A stretch of 64,000 nucleotides of DNA from Portulaca oleracea (taxonomy: Eukaryota > Streptophyta > Magnoliopsida > Caryophyllales > Portulacaceae): NCBI GenBank assembly GCA_029582165.1, contig CM055880.1, positions 6,510,001-6,574,000 on the forward strand. The letters are read 5' to 3'. Made by a program: the position numbers and the translations under genes. This document shows positions 22,920 through 33,990 of this stretch, piece after piece. The notes beneath the pieces are model-generated. The model was not told the DNA's origin. It saw only the letters and a program-made list of their open reading frames with translations, and did no database searches. Within the stretch, counting starts at the first letter, position 1, and each line of letters opens with the position of its first letter.

Positions 22920-25900
22920 TGTAACGACCCGCCCTAAACCCGTATTAATGAAGGTCTTAATCACGGTGATTAACTAAATTACGCAGTTAAAAATTTTCTT
23001 TCTTTTACGTTAATATGGTTATTACTGTTATTATTATTATTTATTTTTATGCGCGACAGGTCTCGAGCAAGGCGATGGTTAAACGGGTTGATTTTATGTT
23101 ATCTCGAATTTAAAGTTATAATTATTATTACGAGTTTATGAATACTTTTACGATAAGTTATATAATTTAGTTTATCGTTCTCAATTTTATGCTTGTAACC
23201 GAAGAAGGTTATATTAATTTTAATTTCCGTTTCAATTACGATTTATATTATCCAACCTTTCTAATGGTAATCTTTTGGTCAACCTATTCTATTAATGTGT
23301 CCTACCAATTTATTTTATGTGGTTTAATACTAGTTGATTTTACCCAATTTATTCCCTGGTAACTTTATTTAATCATCTATTAAATTATTTTACCAAGTTT
23401 ATGTTCACTAATTTTATTTTAGTCTATACCAATTATTTTACCTAGCTAGTTTATATTACTAATTGTCTAAGTTATTTTCCAACCTAGAGAGTTATTTATT
23501 TAAGGGGTTATTTATATAAGAGGGGGAGGAGACTAAGGTCTTTAATTTCATTTCATAAATCAGATTTACTCAAACACTCCCTCTCCTCCCTCCTCCTCTC
23601 TTCGCCAGCCCCCCCTGTCCCTCTGTTCCGGCGCCGGCGAGGTCACCGGCGGCCGCCAGGTGGTGGCCGAGCCACCTTCTCCCCCCTCTCTTGTGTTTTC
23701 TCCTCCAAGTTCTTCTCCAAGTGGTATAATTCTCAAACCCTAACTCTATTCTCAATACTCTAATCTGAAATTTCATTTCTACTTTGTGTTTTCTTGAAGT
23801 TTTTCATCCCTTTTATGATTTCTAAGCATGAGTTTAAGTGGTGGTTAAGTTGGGTTAATTAGGGTTTGAATTAGAGTTTGATGCATGTGAAGATTGAGGT
23901 GTTTCTTGCTTGTTTCTTGATAGGTAATGAAATAGCTTGCTTGCATGAGGTTCTTGATGAAGAAATTTGAGTTTTGGGGACTGTTTTGAAGAGATTGTTA
24001 TGCTAATCAAGTCTTTTACTCTTGGGTGATATGAGTTTAGTATAAATTTGATGAGTAAGGGCTAATTTAAGTGTTAATTATAGTTGCATATGTAATCTAT
24101 GGTTGCATGTGAGTTTCATGAGCTTATTTGGGTAATCTCTAAGTATTAAAATCTGGAAGAACCATGAGTAGTAGTTAATTTGGGCTTTGATTGTGAATTA
24201 GTATAAGTTAGAGGCCAAAAGGAGGCACCAAAGTAAGAATCAAAGACGTAAAAAGTTTCTGTCTAGGTATCTGATTTTTACAGAGGATGTAAAATGTGAG
24301 TTTTACCCAGATTTTTACTGGAAATGATAGCCCAAGTAATTATCTAACTCTAGGCTTTGCAATTTCGAGAATCCGGTATGTGTAGCCCGAGATATGAGCA
24401 AAACCGTGAAAGGGTGCAATTATATACGTGTTCTGAGCCAGTATCTTCTTGCTAAGTTTTCGTCCATTTGGAGACTTTATGGGCTTAAGTGATAAACATA
24501 AAAGTTTTAGGTCGTTCTTCAAGCTTTCCGGAAACATAAGGCTTGCATCCATACGATATCGGGAGAGTGAGATATGAGGTTGTGTTCGAGGGCCGTCAAC
24601 AAAGTTTCTGTCCATAATTTATTTCCTTAATTTTAACTTTAAGGTGGCACTTTGATCTCGTAGGAGGCTCTAATGAGAGGTCGACCTTTGTGTCATTATT
24701 AAGATGGATTGAGTAGGTTTTCTAAGTTGTTTTAAGCTATGTTAGTGTTTGGGAATCACCTCCTAAAGGTTTATGGAAATACTAGCAAACCATGGGGTAA
24801 AGTGATGAGGTTTTAGGTTTGTTTAAGTGTTGTTGTTGGCTAAGTTGTACTTTTGTCTTCCTAACAAGTTTATGGGTCTCCTCGATGTCTAGATAACCAA
24901 GGACCATCGCTTCTATGTTTTCAATCCACCGGTCATCGGTCGTAAGCTTTCCAAAAATTCATAATCATGTCATTTTCTAAGTTTCGTCACTTGACAACGT
25001 TTCTTCCATGTTTTCATTAATCGAATAGCTTCTCTTCTTAAGCCTTCAAGGACTCCAATTCTATGCTCATCTAAGCTGGTTGTTAAGGATGCTTTATACA
25101 TCACAAGCTTTCTTTGATCCTATTCAAATTTCACCATAAGTTTCGCCTAAATTTCCAAGCCACATGATTAGTTTCAAGTGCTCTGCTTCTGTCCGGGCCT
25201 TTTTCCGAGCTCTTCCTTTCATTTTTAGCCTTCGAGCCAGCTGACAAAGTTGTAGGGCGTGTTTTTCCCTTTTCGAAAAGTACTCATTTGCAAAAATCCG
25301 AGTTTCCGAGCTCAAGTTATCACCAAATCTTTGATTGACCAAAAAAACTGAAATTTCTATTTTCTCATCCCTTTTAAGTTATCAAGTTTTAAATACTTTC
25401 ATCCTAACTTGTAAATGCAAGGACTTTATTTAAACTCTCAATTTTCTTATGCTCTTATTATAGTTTCCAAGTCGCCCAAACCGTCCCAAGCTCGAGGCAC
25501 GTTGCTAGACTTTTCTACCACCCAAGGTACGCGAATTGTCCAACTTTTCGCTCCTTATTATCGTTTAATGTTTTCATGGTTATGTTAAGTTGTTCTTTAA
25601 TGTTTATTTTACATTTTTAAAGGGTCCCATTTTATGTATTCTTTGTGCTAGTTACTCTTAGGTGCTAGCTCTCTTTTTATGTATGATACTCCTGATCAGA
25701 GTGTCCAGACCTGGCCAGTGTCGACTGTTCGACAGTCACCCATTCCAAACTTCGATCGGTTTGGGCATATGCGTGTGTGAGATGTATTGCATCGATCGTA
25801 AGGGACCAAATACTTATGTTTAGTACCTATCTTACCTTTCATATACTTTACCTTTTATATTGATGAATTCAAGTTATTTTATGCTTGTTTATCCCTTTCC

Positions 25901-26401
25901 CCGTTTTCTAAATGATTTTAATGCCGGCACTAAAACCCTTTTCGAACGGTTTGACATGTTGGAGGTTCGTGTACTGAGTGTTTCCCTACTCACTTTTGCG
26001 TTGTTTTAATGTTTTGTTTTAGGCGGTCCGAGCTCCCAGGTTAAAGGCAAGGATAAGCAAAAGTAGGCGTGTACCCAAGCAAGGTAGTCTCGAATGGAAG
26101 TTTGGCCGATTCCGGTGCTTTCCTTATGGTTAAAAGACCCCTCGGTTATGAAATATGGGATGTAGTTTTTTCTCTAATGGTTGTATAAGTTAAATTATTT
26201 ATGTTTTGGTGGGTTTTAGTATGAAGTGTATGTTCAAAGTTTGGTTGTGACTTTTGTGTTCTTGTTTGGTGTTTGGGTTTGTTGCCTTGTCCCGAGTGAG
26301 GACGGCGGTAATGCCTCCACCCTAGGTGTTCCGCTGCGCTAATCACAGGCTTAGTGTGTGTTTAATGTTAATCTTGTGATTAAGGGTGTTGGGGTGTTAC
26401 A
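22920..26401 (+). mobile_element. 3.48-kb solo LTR (Ty3-like inferred)
   Basis: Begins TGTAACGACCCG and ends GGGGTGTTACA, so the ends are TG...CA and nearly inverted over 11 bp. It is flanked by a perfect 5-bp duplication TTTCT (22915-22919 and 26402-26406). No second LTR, primer-binding site or gag/pol is present inside, which fits a solo LTR left by recombination. A TATA-like TTTATATAAG at about 23510 followed by a C/T-rich leader could be the U3/R boundary. LTRs this long occur mainly in Ty3-type plant elements; lineage is inferred. Confidence 0.75.
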
Positions 26402-27639
26402 TTTCTTAACTAAATAAAATCTCTAATTATTTTATTTTATTCTCATAATATTCTCTCCTCCACCACTATAAATAGAGTCTTGACACAGCAGAATTTCTCT
26501 CTCTTCTCCCTCACCTTTCCCATTGCATGTTAAGTGATTAAAAGGTCAACTAATATTTTTATTTTCTCATTATAACCTTATTCAATTCATTGTATAGCAT
26601 ATAAAACCGGAATTGACAATAGTGGTATAATTTGTAACTTTTTTTATGTTATAATGCATGACACAATAGTTTTCTTGTTAAATTTAAACAATGTTTCAAA
26701 AAAAATATACAAATTCCTCCTCTTTTATTTATTCGCTTTAATTCAATTTAGTAGAGTCTATTTTCGAAAACAAGCGTGTCAAATAATTTTCTAATTATCA
26801 GACTCGTAACCTTACCTCCGAATTCGATTTCTAGATACATAGGCCGAGTCATTTTTTTTCCTAAAAGGTTTGTTAATTTTCTAAAAACTAACGACTCTTT
26901 AAATAATAACTTGGATAATTTAATTTGTACAAATTAAATTTACAAGGTTCTGATTCCTAATAATTGCTAGCGTTTTCTAATAATATCATTGTTTAAGGTT
27001 AAGTCACCCATTCGAATCTCAATTCTAGTAGTACTTTACAATAAATTTTCTAAACGAGAATTTCTCGAGGTTTACACCGGTTGTTCAATCTTTTTCTCAA
27101 TCTCAACTATGGTAATGGAAGGATGGATTATGAGTGATTGTGGATGATAATTGAGATGGATATTGGTGATTGATAGTGAGGAATGATTCTTGAAACAACT
27201 GAATACATTCATTATATAATAATAATAATAATAGGCGAAATACGGCAAAAGATGAAGAGTTGCGACCGCCACGGGCTGACGGGCTGCAGTAGAACAAAAC
27301 GTTTCGTGGTCCATTAAACACGGCCGGCCCACACACTATGGTCTGTGGCCTGTCTTGACGTCAAAATCTTGCTCTCTGGTCTACTCCACGGGTCATGGAG
27401 CTCAAATTTACATTTGTGGCAGCACTTCCCAGGGCTAGCAAGACTTGGGCTTCAACTATTGGGCTTGGGAAGGATCCAACTACTCTTTCTTCTTTCTTAA
27501 GATCATGACTTGGGTTTTCATGCTCGGTTTTGCTTGGTTTTCCACCAAATGTTCACAAATTCCTACAAAAATATTAGTCTAACTCCAAATCAAGTATAAT
27601 ATGGAAATTTTGGGTATAAAACAATATATTCTTATCAGA
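26402..27639. other. intergenic; flank of the solo LTR
   Basis: CACTATAAATAGAG at about 26464 looks like a core promoter, perhaps of an older LTR that the solo LTR interrupted, but neither end of such an element was found. A (TAA)n tract lies near 27216-27233. No gene supported. Confidence 0.35.
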
Positions 27640-27960
27640 TATTCCCCAAACTCACATCAAATAACCCAAATTGCACCTATTCAAAGAGCACTTATCAATC
27701 ATCACATAAGTAACATAACCAAAAATGTGCAGAAAGGTATAATCAACTTTCTTATCACTCGATACCTCCTTAGGTATCCTCATATCTAGAGGAACATATG
27801 GCTCCTTTTAATTAGATATGTTGTTGTCTTCTCGACATTTCCCTACAAATGCATGGGCAACCTGCCATGAATTCTGATGCCTCTAGGTCTGTCATTAAGA
27901 GTAATGTTCATCCTCTCTGTTATCCTATTCTGCCTTAGTGTCCTATGATTGAGCTCGATC
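27640..27960 (-). pseudogene. copia integrase C-terminal relic
   Basis: The minus strand, with stops and shifts, gives MNITLNDRPRGIRIHGRLPMH, then VPLDMRIPKEVSSDKKVDYTFL and HIFGYVTYVMIDKCS. These match the segment of copia integrase after the catalytic Glu (R-T-L-x-E-R-x-R, L-P-x-x-x-W, then x-P-E-E-x-W and H-x-x-x-F-G-C-x-x-Y). Dead fragment without LTRs nearby. Confidence 0.6.
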
Positions 27961-27962
27961 TA

Positions 27963-28130
27963 TTTTTTTTACGACAATAAGTTGGCTCATTCATTGGATT
28001 CCCTTTACAACGTGCAAATTTAATAGGCTAAGTATCAAAGATTCCCACCAAAAAATTGTGGCAACCACAATTTAAATCGTAGCACGCTGGATAAACTTTT
28101 GCCTCCTTCCACTTGAGCTACAAGCTCATT
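27963..28130 (-). repeat. tRNA-derived SINE candidate
   Basis: On the minus strand the element begins near GAGCTTGTAGCTCAAGTGG, a good pol III A box. It has a degraded B-box-like GGTGGGAATC about 60 bp on, and ends TTATTGTCGTAAAAAAAATAG with an A-run. It abuts the copia relic at 27960. Confidence 0.5.
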
Positions 28131-28690
28131 GGCCGATAAACTAGTGAATATACTAACAAATATATTCAAAGCAATAATCATTTTAATATGGAGGCAGTGG
28201 ACTAGAACAATGTATGTTTGAGGAATGTCGCGGGTGGAAAATTCTGAAGCATTCAACGTTTACAACAAATATTCTTTCTTGTTGTACCATAATTGAAAGG
28301 GACGTCTCACAATGGACATTCACTTGCACCACCAACATACACTCCCACTTCCACAAAACTTAGTTCATGCTTTAGTACAACATATATAGACATATAATTA
28401 TAATTCAACCTTTGACTTTATCCATAGACTACAGGTTGTTATTTTATTTTTTTCTTTGAACAATTAGTTATCCACCTTTTTTATAATTGGAGGGATAAGC
28501 CCAAATTAAAAGTCTAACGACTGAGATAGTCCAAAACACCAATAACAACACAAATTACAAACTAAATAAAACAGAGACAATCACTCAAAAGAACACTAAA
28601 ATGACGATAAAATAAACATCCAGCCAAGAAAAAACCACGAAAACAAAAATCAAGCAGACAAAACTTATAACGAAAACCAACAAAAGAGAA
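28131..28690. other. intergenic, nothing recognised
   Basis: No supported gene. Confidence 0.45.
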
Positions 28691-28732
28691 ACGGAAAAGT
28701 TAGACACCCCTACTAGAAACAACCTGACCCTG

Positions 28733-29020
28733 TCAGGTCTTGAAATCAATCAAGCGATCCTTCTTGAGTAAATATATAGCCGGCTCTCGGTCTTGCAAGA
28801 TTTTCAGGCCATGCTTGTTGCTAATATCCATCGTCAAATGGTCCAAGCAATCTTCAATCAAAGAGTTGTTCCCAAAGTCAAAAATCGATGGGGCCTTCGA
28901 AACTTCCGACACTCCAATTGAAAGTTTGGCATCACTGAACCGCCTTTTACTCCTACCAAAACGGGTCGAATTTTTACTTGCATAACAAACACTTGTTTTG
29001 CCTCCTATGCGTCCGCCCAA
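28733..29020 (-). pseudogene. LINE-like family coding fragment
   Basis: The minus frame ends FGNNSLIEDCLDHLTMDIS, NKHGLKILQDREPAI..., then TGA. The same block occurs on the minus strand at about 40300-40420 as SLDDFLDRLTVDINNKRGLK ILQARPG, so this is a repeated, formerly coding sequence. Two other loci (37520 and 40828) carry another repeated coding block with the same family 3' end. The domain is not one I recognise. Confidence 0.45.
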
Positions 29021-29179
29021 AAGCTTTGGTTTCGGTCTTTTTCTCTCTTCTAGTCCTAGTTAAGGTCTTTAACTCTTCAGGAATAATCTTTTCAAAGCCA
29101 AGAGAGAATTGAGGGTCCGAAAATAAAACAGATCGAAAAGTCACTCCCAGAAAAAACACGTTGATCGCCCCCACTCTCT

Positions 29180-30635
29180 ACAGTATCATTTTACATAGTT
29201 CTTGTAGCGCAAATTGAATCTCCACCCTTCTATTGACATCCACAACACCCCTTATAAACTTATATAAAGATATTACAATGAAACAATAATTGTTTAGTTA
29301 GATTCGTTAATTAATTAAAGACTTTATTAGCACTAATCAACATTTATCAGCCCCTCATCAAATTTTCTAGTTGCATCCTTTTACTTCCATCACTTTGATC
29401 ATTTCTCATGCTAACCAATAACAATCAGAACTGATTAGTAACAAATTATTTACAAATTAATTGAAAAGAACAAAACCATAAATATTGAAAAGCAGCAACA
29501 GTGGAAGATTTTCAAAGCCTATTTATATGAATTGATGGAGACATGCTAGTAAGAAGAGGCTAAGCTAGCATTAGCATTAGCATTGGCATTAGCAAGGGGG
29601 TGTTGAGTGTTGAGTGTTTGTACTGTTAGTTGTGGAAGTTATATGTTAATGGCAACAAGGCTCTTCCTCATTCTTTTTATCTTCCCTTTGTCCCACATAG
29701 GAAGAGTTGGAGTGTTTTGAGTAGGTTTAATTATTCCACTCTCCTATAGGTTGTTATATTGGCTTGAAGGTAGGTTTTATGGAGGAGGGCTTGATTTGGG
29801 CTTGGTCAGGTTGGGTCGTGGGTCGGGTGGTTTTGATCCGGTTTGATATTTTTTGAGTCATTAAATTGATAGCCGATAATATCTTTGACCGAATTAATTC
29901 CTATCCAGATTTTGCGCCTGTCGTTTATTACTCCTTGATTCTTGCCTGCCATTAAGTTTTTTTTTGTCTTTTCAGTTTCCTCTTCCATCAAATCTGTTTT
30001 CTCCCTATAAATTGGTGTTCTAGTTGTTGTTTGAACACACAGAAAAATACAACCATCATTCTCTTCTTTTCTTTTCTCTGGTCATACACAGTCTTCCATA
30101 CTCCAAGTTCCTGGCCACGAGTGCACTTGTCCAGGGGCTCGTTGAGTTAACCTTGGGGAGCCACCGGCTTTTCTCGATTGGCACCCAGGTCGAGCCGTAT
30201 TCGCTTTCAAGTCAGTAGTTATCCCATGGCTCAGTTTCTTTCTTCCCACAACCTTGATCTTCTATTTTTCCAACATGTACTAGTAGTCATTTAGGTCAAA
30301 ATGTGGTTATTAATTAAGGACTGCTTTAATTTGTCAACTGATTGGAAGCTTAATTAATGACAAATGAGGCCCACATAATGAGATTGAGTCACCCCCACTA
30401 AAGTGTTTTCTGTTATGCTTTGGTGAAACAGTTGACATTGATATCATATTCACACACGCCTACTCAATCCAAGATTTTCATGGTGCTTTTGAGTACTGTG
30501 TTCAGTCAAGATCATATCATAAAAGTCCACCATTTGCAGGATATAATCTGCAACATATAGCCGGTACAATGAGTGTTACTTTAATTTAATTCATAAGTAG
30601 TTTCTATTATTTACTGGGAATTTATTTATTTATTT
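29180..30635. other. intergenic; possible LTR-like promoter region
   Basis: A (GCATTA)n run lies at about 29565-29595. CTATAAATTGGTGTTC near 30006 followed by a C/T-rich leader looks like a retroelement or gene promoter, but no open reading frame or LTR ends were found downstream. Confidence 0.3.
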
Positions 30636-30639
30636 TTAT

Positions 30640-30840
30640 GGGTAAGTTCGACCCATCTTACTAGGCCCCTATCTCAGGGCTTGCCTAGTAAGGCTTAGCG
30701 GGTCAGAGGGAGGGGGTAACCCATGTCCAAGGCCTGGTTGAAAGCCCTGCAGAATTCCACACAAGGAACTTTGCAAGACCACTTTCAAGTTGGAAGGTGA
30801 TCCTCATACCATTTGAACCAAGCTCATTTGGTATTTACTG
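30640..30840. repeat. dispersed repeat shared with 44106-44240
   Basis: Begins TATGGGTAAGTTCGACCCAT, then ACTAGGCCCCTATCTCAGGG. The stretch at 44106-44240 begins ATGGTAAGTCGGGCCACCCA, then ACTAGGCCCCCTATTTCAGGG. Class unknown; the complement of the second copy has a weak B-box-like motif, so a SINE is possible. Confidence 0.4.
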
Positions 30841-30917
30841 GGAAAATATGTTAAACCTTAATATGTAATTGAGAGTTTCAAATGTTATAATATGACATTT
30901 GAAAATATGTGATTGGG

Positions 30918-31209
30918 TGTAACATCATGAGCATATGGTTGAGTGTAGTTTAAAAGGATTGAAACGATTACTTATATCACTAAAATACAACTTTTTTTTA
31001 AGGTAGCTCATCTGTTAGTAACTGCTCAGTTAAGTGTGTTTGGTTGAAAGTTGTCTCAGAATGGGTGACCTCCTGGGAAGTTTTCACAGACAGCATGTGA
31101 GCGAGAACGAAGCAAGCTAAAAAAACTTGTGATGATTTGTAGGATCAATTAACGATCCTTAAAGCGGTTATCGATAATGTCTGCGGCTAGGAAGGATTGG
31201 AACGTTACA
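30918..31209 (+). mobile_element. Cassandra-type TRIM solo LTR with 5S rRNA-like domain
   Basis: A 292-bp unit beginning TGTAACATCATGAGC and ending GGAACGTTACA, with a perfect 5-bp duplication TTGGG on both sides (30913-30917 and 31210-31214). It contains a 5S rRNA-like segment at about 31022-31084, the defining trait of Cassandra LTRs. Only one LTR is present, so it is a solo LTR. Cassandra elements encode no protein and can carry pol III promoter boxes. Confidence 0.85.
31022..31084 (+). promoter_or_regulatory. 5S rRNA-like internal pol III promoter in the Cassandra LTR
   Basis: CAGTTAAGTGTGTTTGG corresponds to the 5S A box with a few C-to-T changes, and GAATGGGTGACCTCCTGGGA keeps the intermediate element and C box almost unchanged. 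The 5' third of 5S rRNA is not recognisable, so this is not a 5S gene. Confidence 0.8.
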
Positions 31210-31403
31210 TTGGGTTTTGGCCCAAATTCCTTTTATTGTCACTTGAAATAATTCTCCAACAGGTATGACTTCTTTCACCCTAATATCATGGCTTGACATC
31301 TTGTTAGTTTCCTTTTGAAGGCCAACTACATATGCAAGTATGTGATATTTTGCCAACTTTGACCAGATATTTTGCCAACTTAAACAAATACTAGTACTTT
31401 TGT

Positions 31404-31661
31404 TGTTAGAATATAAAAACCATTCATGGGGCTTAAACCATCAGCTTAAGCTTTTGGTTGAGATGGTTTCACATGGTATCAGAGCCAGACCAATAAACAA
31501 GAGGTCTTAGGTTCGAATATCAGTACCCCCATATTTAATTGCGCAAGGTAAAGAGGACCTTTGCAGCATCTACGCTTCAAGCCCAAAGGGCATTCGCGTG
31601 AGGGGGCGTGTTAGAATATAAAAATCATTCATGAGGTTTCAACCACCAGTTTAAGCTTTAG
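31404..31661 (+). mobile_element. TRIM (miniature LTR retroelement), 3' LTR truncated
   Basis: A 70-bp left LTR (31404-31473, TGTTAGAATATAAAAACC to TTTCACA) is followed at once by TGGTATCAGAGCC, the initiator tRNA-Met primer site. About 120 bp of non-coding interior ends in a purine run GAGGGGGCG. A second TGTTAGAATATAAAAATC copy starts at 31609 and breaks off near 31661. No proteins. A related piece lies reversed at 39530-39715. Confidence 0.75.
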
Positions 31662-31723
31662 GGGTACTTAATTTTGTAATTGTAATATGAACATTTCGGA
31701 TTATATTTTTAGACAATTTAAAA

Positions 31724-31728
<5 letters not shown>

Positions 31729-31762
<34 letters not shown>
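31729..31762. repeat. (AT)n microsatellite
   Basis: Uninterrupted AT dinucleotides. Confidence 0.95.
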
Positions 31763-31763
<1 letters not shown>

Positions 31764-32279
31764 GTATGCAATTTAAATTTCATATATATTCATATTGATA
31801 GGGGGGAAATTCTTTGGATTCATTCGAAATACGTTACTAAATTAAACTCCTTCCATACTTTATAAAAAAAATACCAAAAGACTGATTCTTTGCTTGGGAT
31901 TATTTCCATGACAAAAGATGACATCAAATACCTAAACTTTAAATTATTAGTGTCTGAAAATCTGAAAATTGTATAGATTTTCCTCTTAAAACCTAAAAGG
32001 ACAAATATAAAGGAGAATATTCAGTGGTGGACCTATCCAATTTTACAGAGGGAAGAGTGGTTGTGATTGAGTCATATCAAGTTATTTACAAGGCAGACTA
32101 TGACTATACATATCATAATCATGAAATTAGCTTTTGATGTAATGGTGAAATAATAATTTTTTTTCTTTTTTTCTACTAAAGTCATATATGCATATATCCA
32201 TGAGATAGGAATAGCCGATTAGGCACTAGCAACTGTAAGTCAAAAGTATACGTTAGGGTTTTTTGTGGCCCATTGAATC
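31763..32279. other. intergenic, nothing recognised
   Basis: No supported gene or bounded repeat. Confidence 0.45.
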
Positions 32280-32880
32280 TGTTACGGTCCAAAATGGTAA
32301 AGGAGTGAAGCGCTAGACGCATCCGAGGTAGAGAGAGGAAAGGAGGCGCAGACAACGCCCCAAGAGACGCCATCATGGGGCTACGAGGAATGATCATGAG
32401 TGGTGTGGAATTCCTCTCGTGGTTAATTTTGTTTAATCTAGATTCTCTCTTCAAGTCAGATACTGCTTGTTGTTATTTGAGTTTTAATTTAACTCTAATT
32501 TCTCCGAGTCGCCTTATAAATAGGGTACAGTCTTCTCCACTTTAACATACGGTGATCGATTAGATCAGAGAGAAAATATTGAGAGATACATTTTCACCAA
32601 TATTTTCACAGTATTATCCCAAGAGATTGTGAATTGAAAAGATTTTATTGTAATCTCCTTTGTCGATCGCATCACACTCAATGATAGTGATCAAGTTATA
32701 CTCATCCCTTCTCATAGTGGATTATTTTCTGGTTGTTGTCGTCCGTGGGTTTTCCTCTAAGTTCTTCAGTTTCCCACATATACCCGGTGTTCATTTTATC
32801 TTTTTTTTTTGTTCCTATATTTTTTCGTAATTTCTACTATCTCATTTATTCGCTATAACCTTACACTTGTTTTCCTAACA
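32280..32880 (+). mobile_element. copia-like solo LTR remnant (candidate)
   Basis: Begins TGTTACGGTCC and ends TTTCCTAACA. A CTTATAAATAGGG core promoter sits at about 32513, and TCGTCCGTGGGTTTTCCTC near 32740 resembles TCGCCCGTGAGTTTTTCTCC in the solo LTR at 51263-51865, about the same distance from the end. No target duplication visible, so the edges are uncertain. Confidence 0.5.
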
Positions 32881-33027
32881 ACATAGGATCAAATTGTTTC
32901 AAAAAACAAAAAAGTATCAGATTAAATTGTTCTTAATAAACATAATTTATATATTGCCTAAAATTTTCACACACAAATACTTTTGTTTTGTCTAATTTTT
33001 AAATTTTGATAAAAAGTGTGAATTAAG

Positions 33028-33436
33028 GATGTGTTTGCTTCTTTCCCAAGAAAATGTTTCCCATGAAACTTTTATCTGGGAAAGTTTTACCTGGGAAAAG
33101 TTTTCCTGGAAAGAAAATATTACAATGTTTGGTTTACATTTGAAAATTTGGGAAAGTTTGTGAAAAAATTTATTTAAAATGTCCAAAATACCCTTAAGTA
33201 TAAAATTTATAAAGTATTTTTCGTGGGCATTTTGGGAAAATATACCATGGTAGTTTACTTTCCCATGGAAAAAAAAACTTTCCCATGGGAAAAAAACTTT
33301 CCCAACAACCCTGTGGGAAAATGTTTCCCATCAACCATGGGAAAATATTGAGTCTCACCTAAAAACATAAGAAAGTCTGATCAACTTGGGAAAGTTGATA
33401 AACTTCCCTAGGAAACTTCCTCATCCAAACACTCCA
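33028..33436. repeat. MITE candidate with GGGAAA/TTTCCC words
   Basis: Starts GATGTGTTTGCTTCTTTCCC and ends GGAAACTTCCTCATCCAAACACTCC; the ends are roughly inverted (GTGTTTG/CAAACAC). The interior is full of TTTCCCATGGGAAA-type words that can pair. No coding capacity. Confidence 0.5.
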
Positions 33437-33589
33437 TAAGATAAAAATGATAACCAATTATGCTACCACTTCTTTCGTACATTGAAGATATGTGTGTGTG
33501 AATAAAAGGACTCTCCAAGTTCAGTTCTACATTGGTTAGATTACTTCTGTTTCAACTGATCTAAAAAATAGGCGAGACTTAAAAAATAT

Positions 33590-33990
33590 GGATGATAGAA
33601 AATGTAAGGATCAGACTGATCTCCTCCCAGTCCATATGTCTTAACGATAATTAACTGTTTATTTGCTTTGATTTATTTATATTCTATATATTTACCATAG
33701 AGTAATAAGCAGTAATCAATTTTTATATCTTGAATCAATGGATGATAGAAAATGCAAGGATCAGACTGATGTCCTCTCGGTCCATTTGCCTTACGATAAC
33801 TTAAGTGTCTACTTGCTTTGATTTATTTATATTTTATATATTTTCCATGGAGTAATAAGTAGTAAACGATTTTTATATTTTGAGTCAACGGATGATAGAA
33901 AATGCAAGGATCAGACTAATCTCCTCTCAGTCCATCTGTCTTAACGATAACTAAATGTTTACTTGCTTTGATTTATTTATATTTTATATG
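33590..33990. repeat. tandem repeat, exact 150-bp period, 2.7 copies
   Basis: GGATGATAGAAAATG starts at 33590, 33740 and 33890; each unit also holds AAGGATCAGACT, GTCCAT and TTTGCTTTGATTTATTTATA at the same offsets. The third unit breaks off near 33990. Possibly a satellite fragment. Confidence 0.9.

Noticed and set aside
23570..23776. An Arg/Gly-rich small protein on the minus strand
   Set aside because: It is the complement of a C/T-rich leader-like stretch inside the 3.48-kb solo LTR.
29561..29600. A CRISPR-like or regulatory repeat
   Set aside because: It is a simple GCATTA hexamer microsatellite.
31022..31084. A 5S rRNA gene
   Set aside because: Only the part from the A box to the C box is similar, with several changes, and it sits inside an LTR with its own target duplication.
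31474..31520. A tRNA gene or fragment
   Set aside because: TGGTATCAGAGCC is the retroelement primer site next to an LTR; no cloverleaf can be drawn around the nearby GGTTCGAAT.
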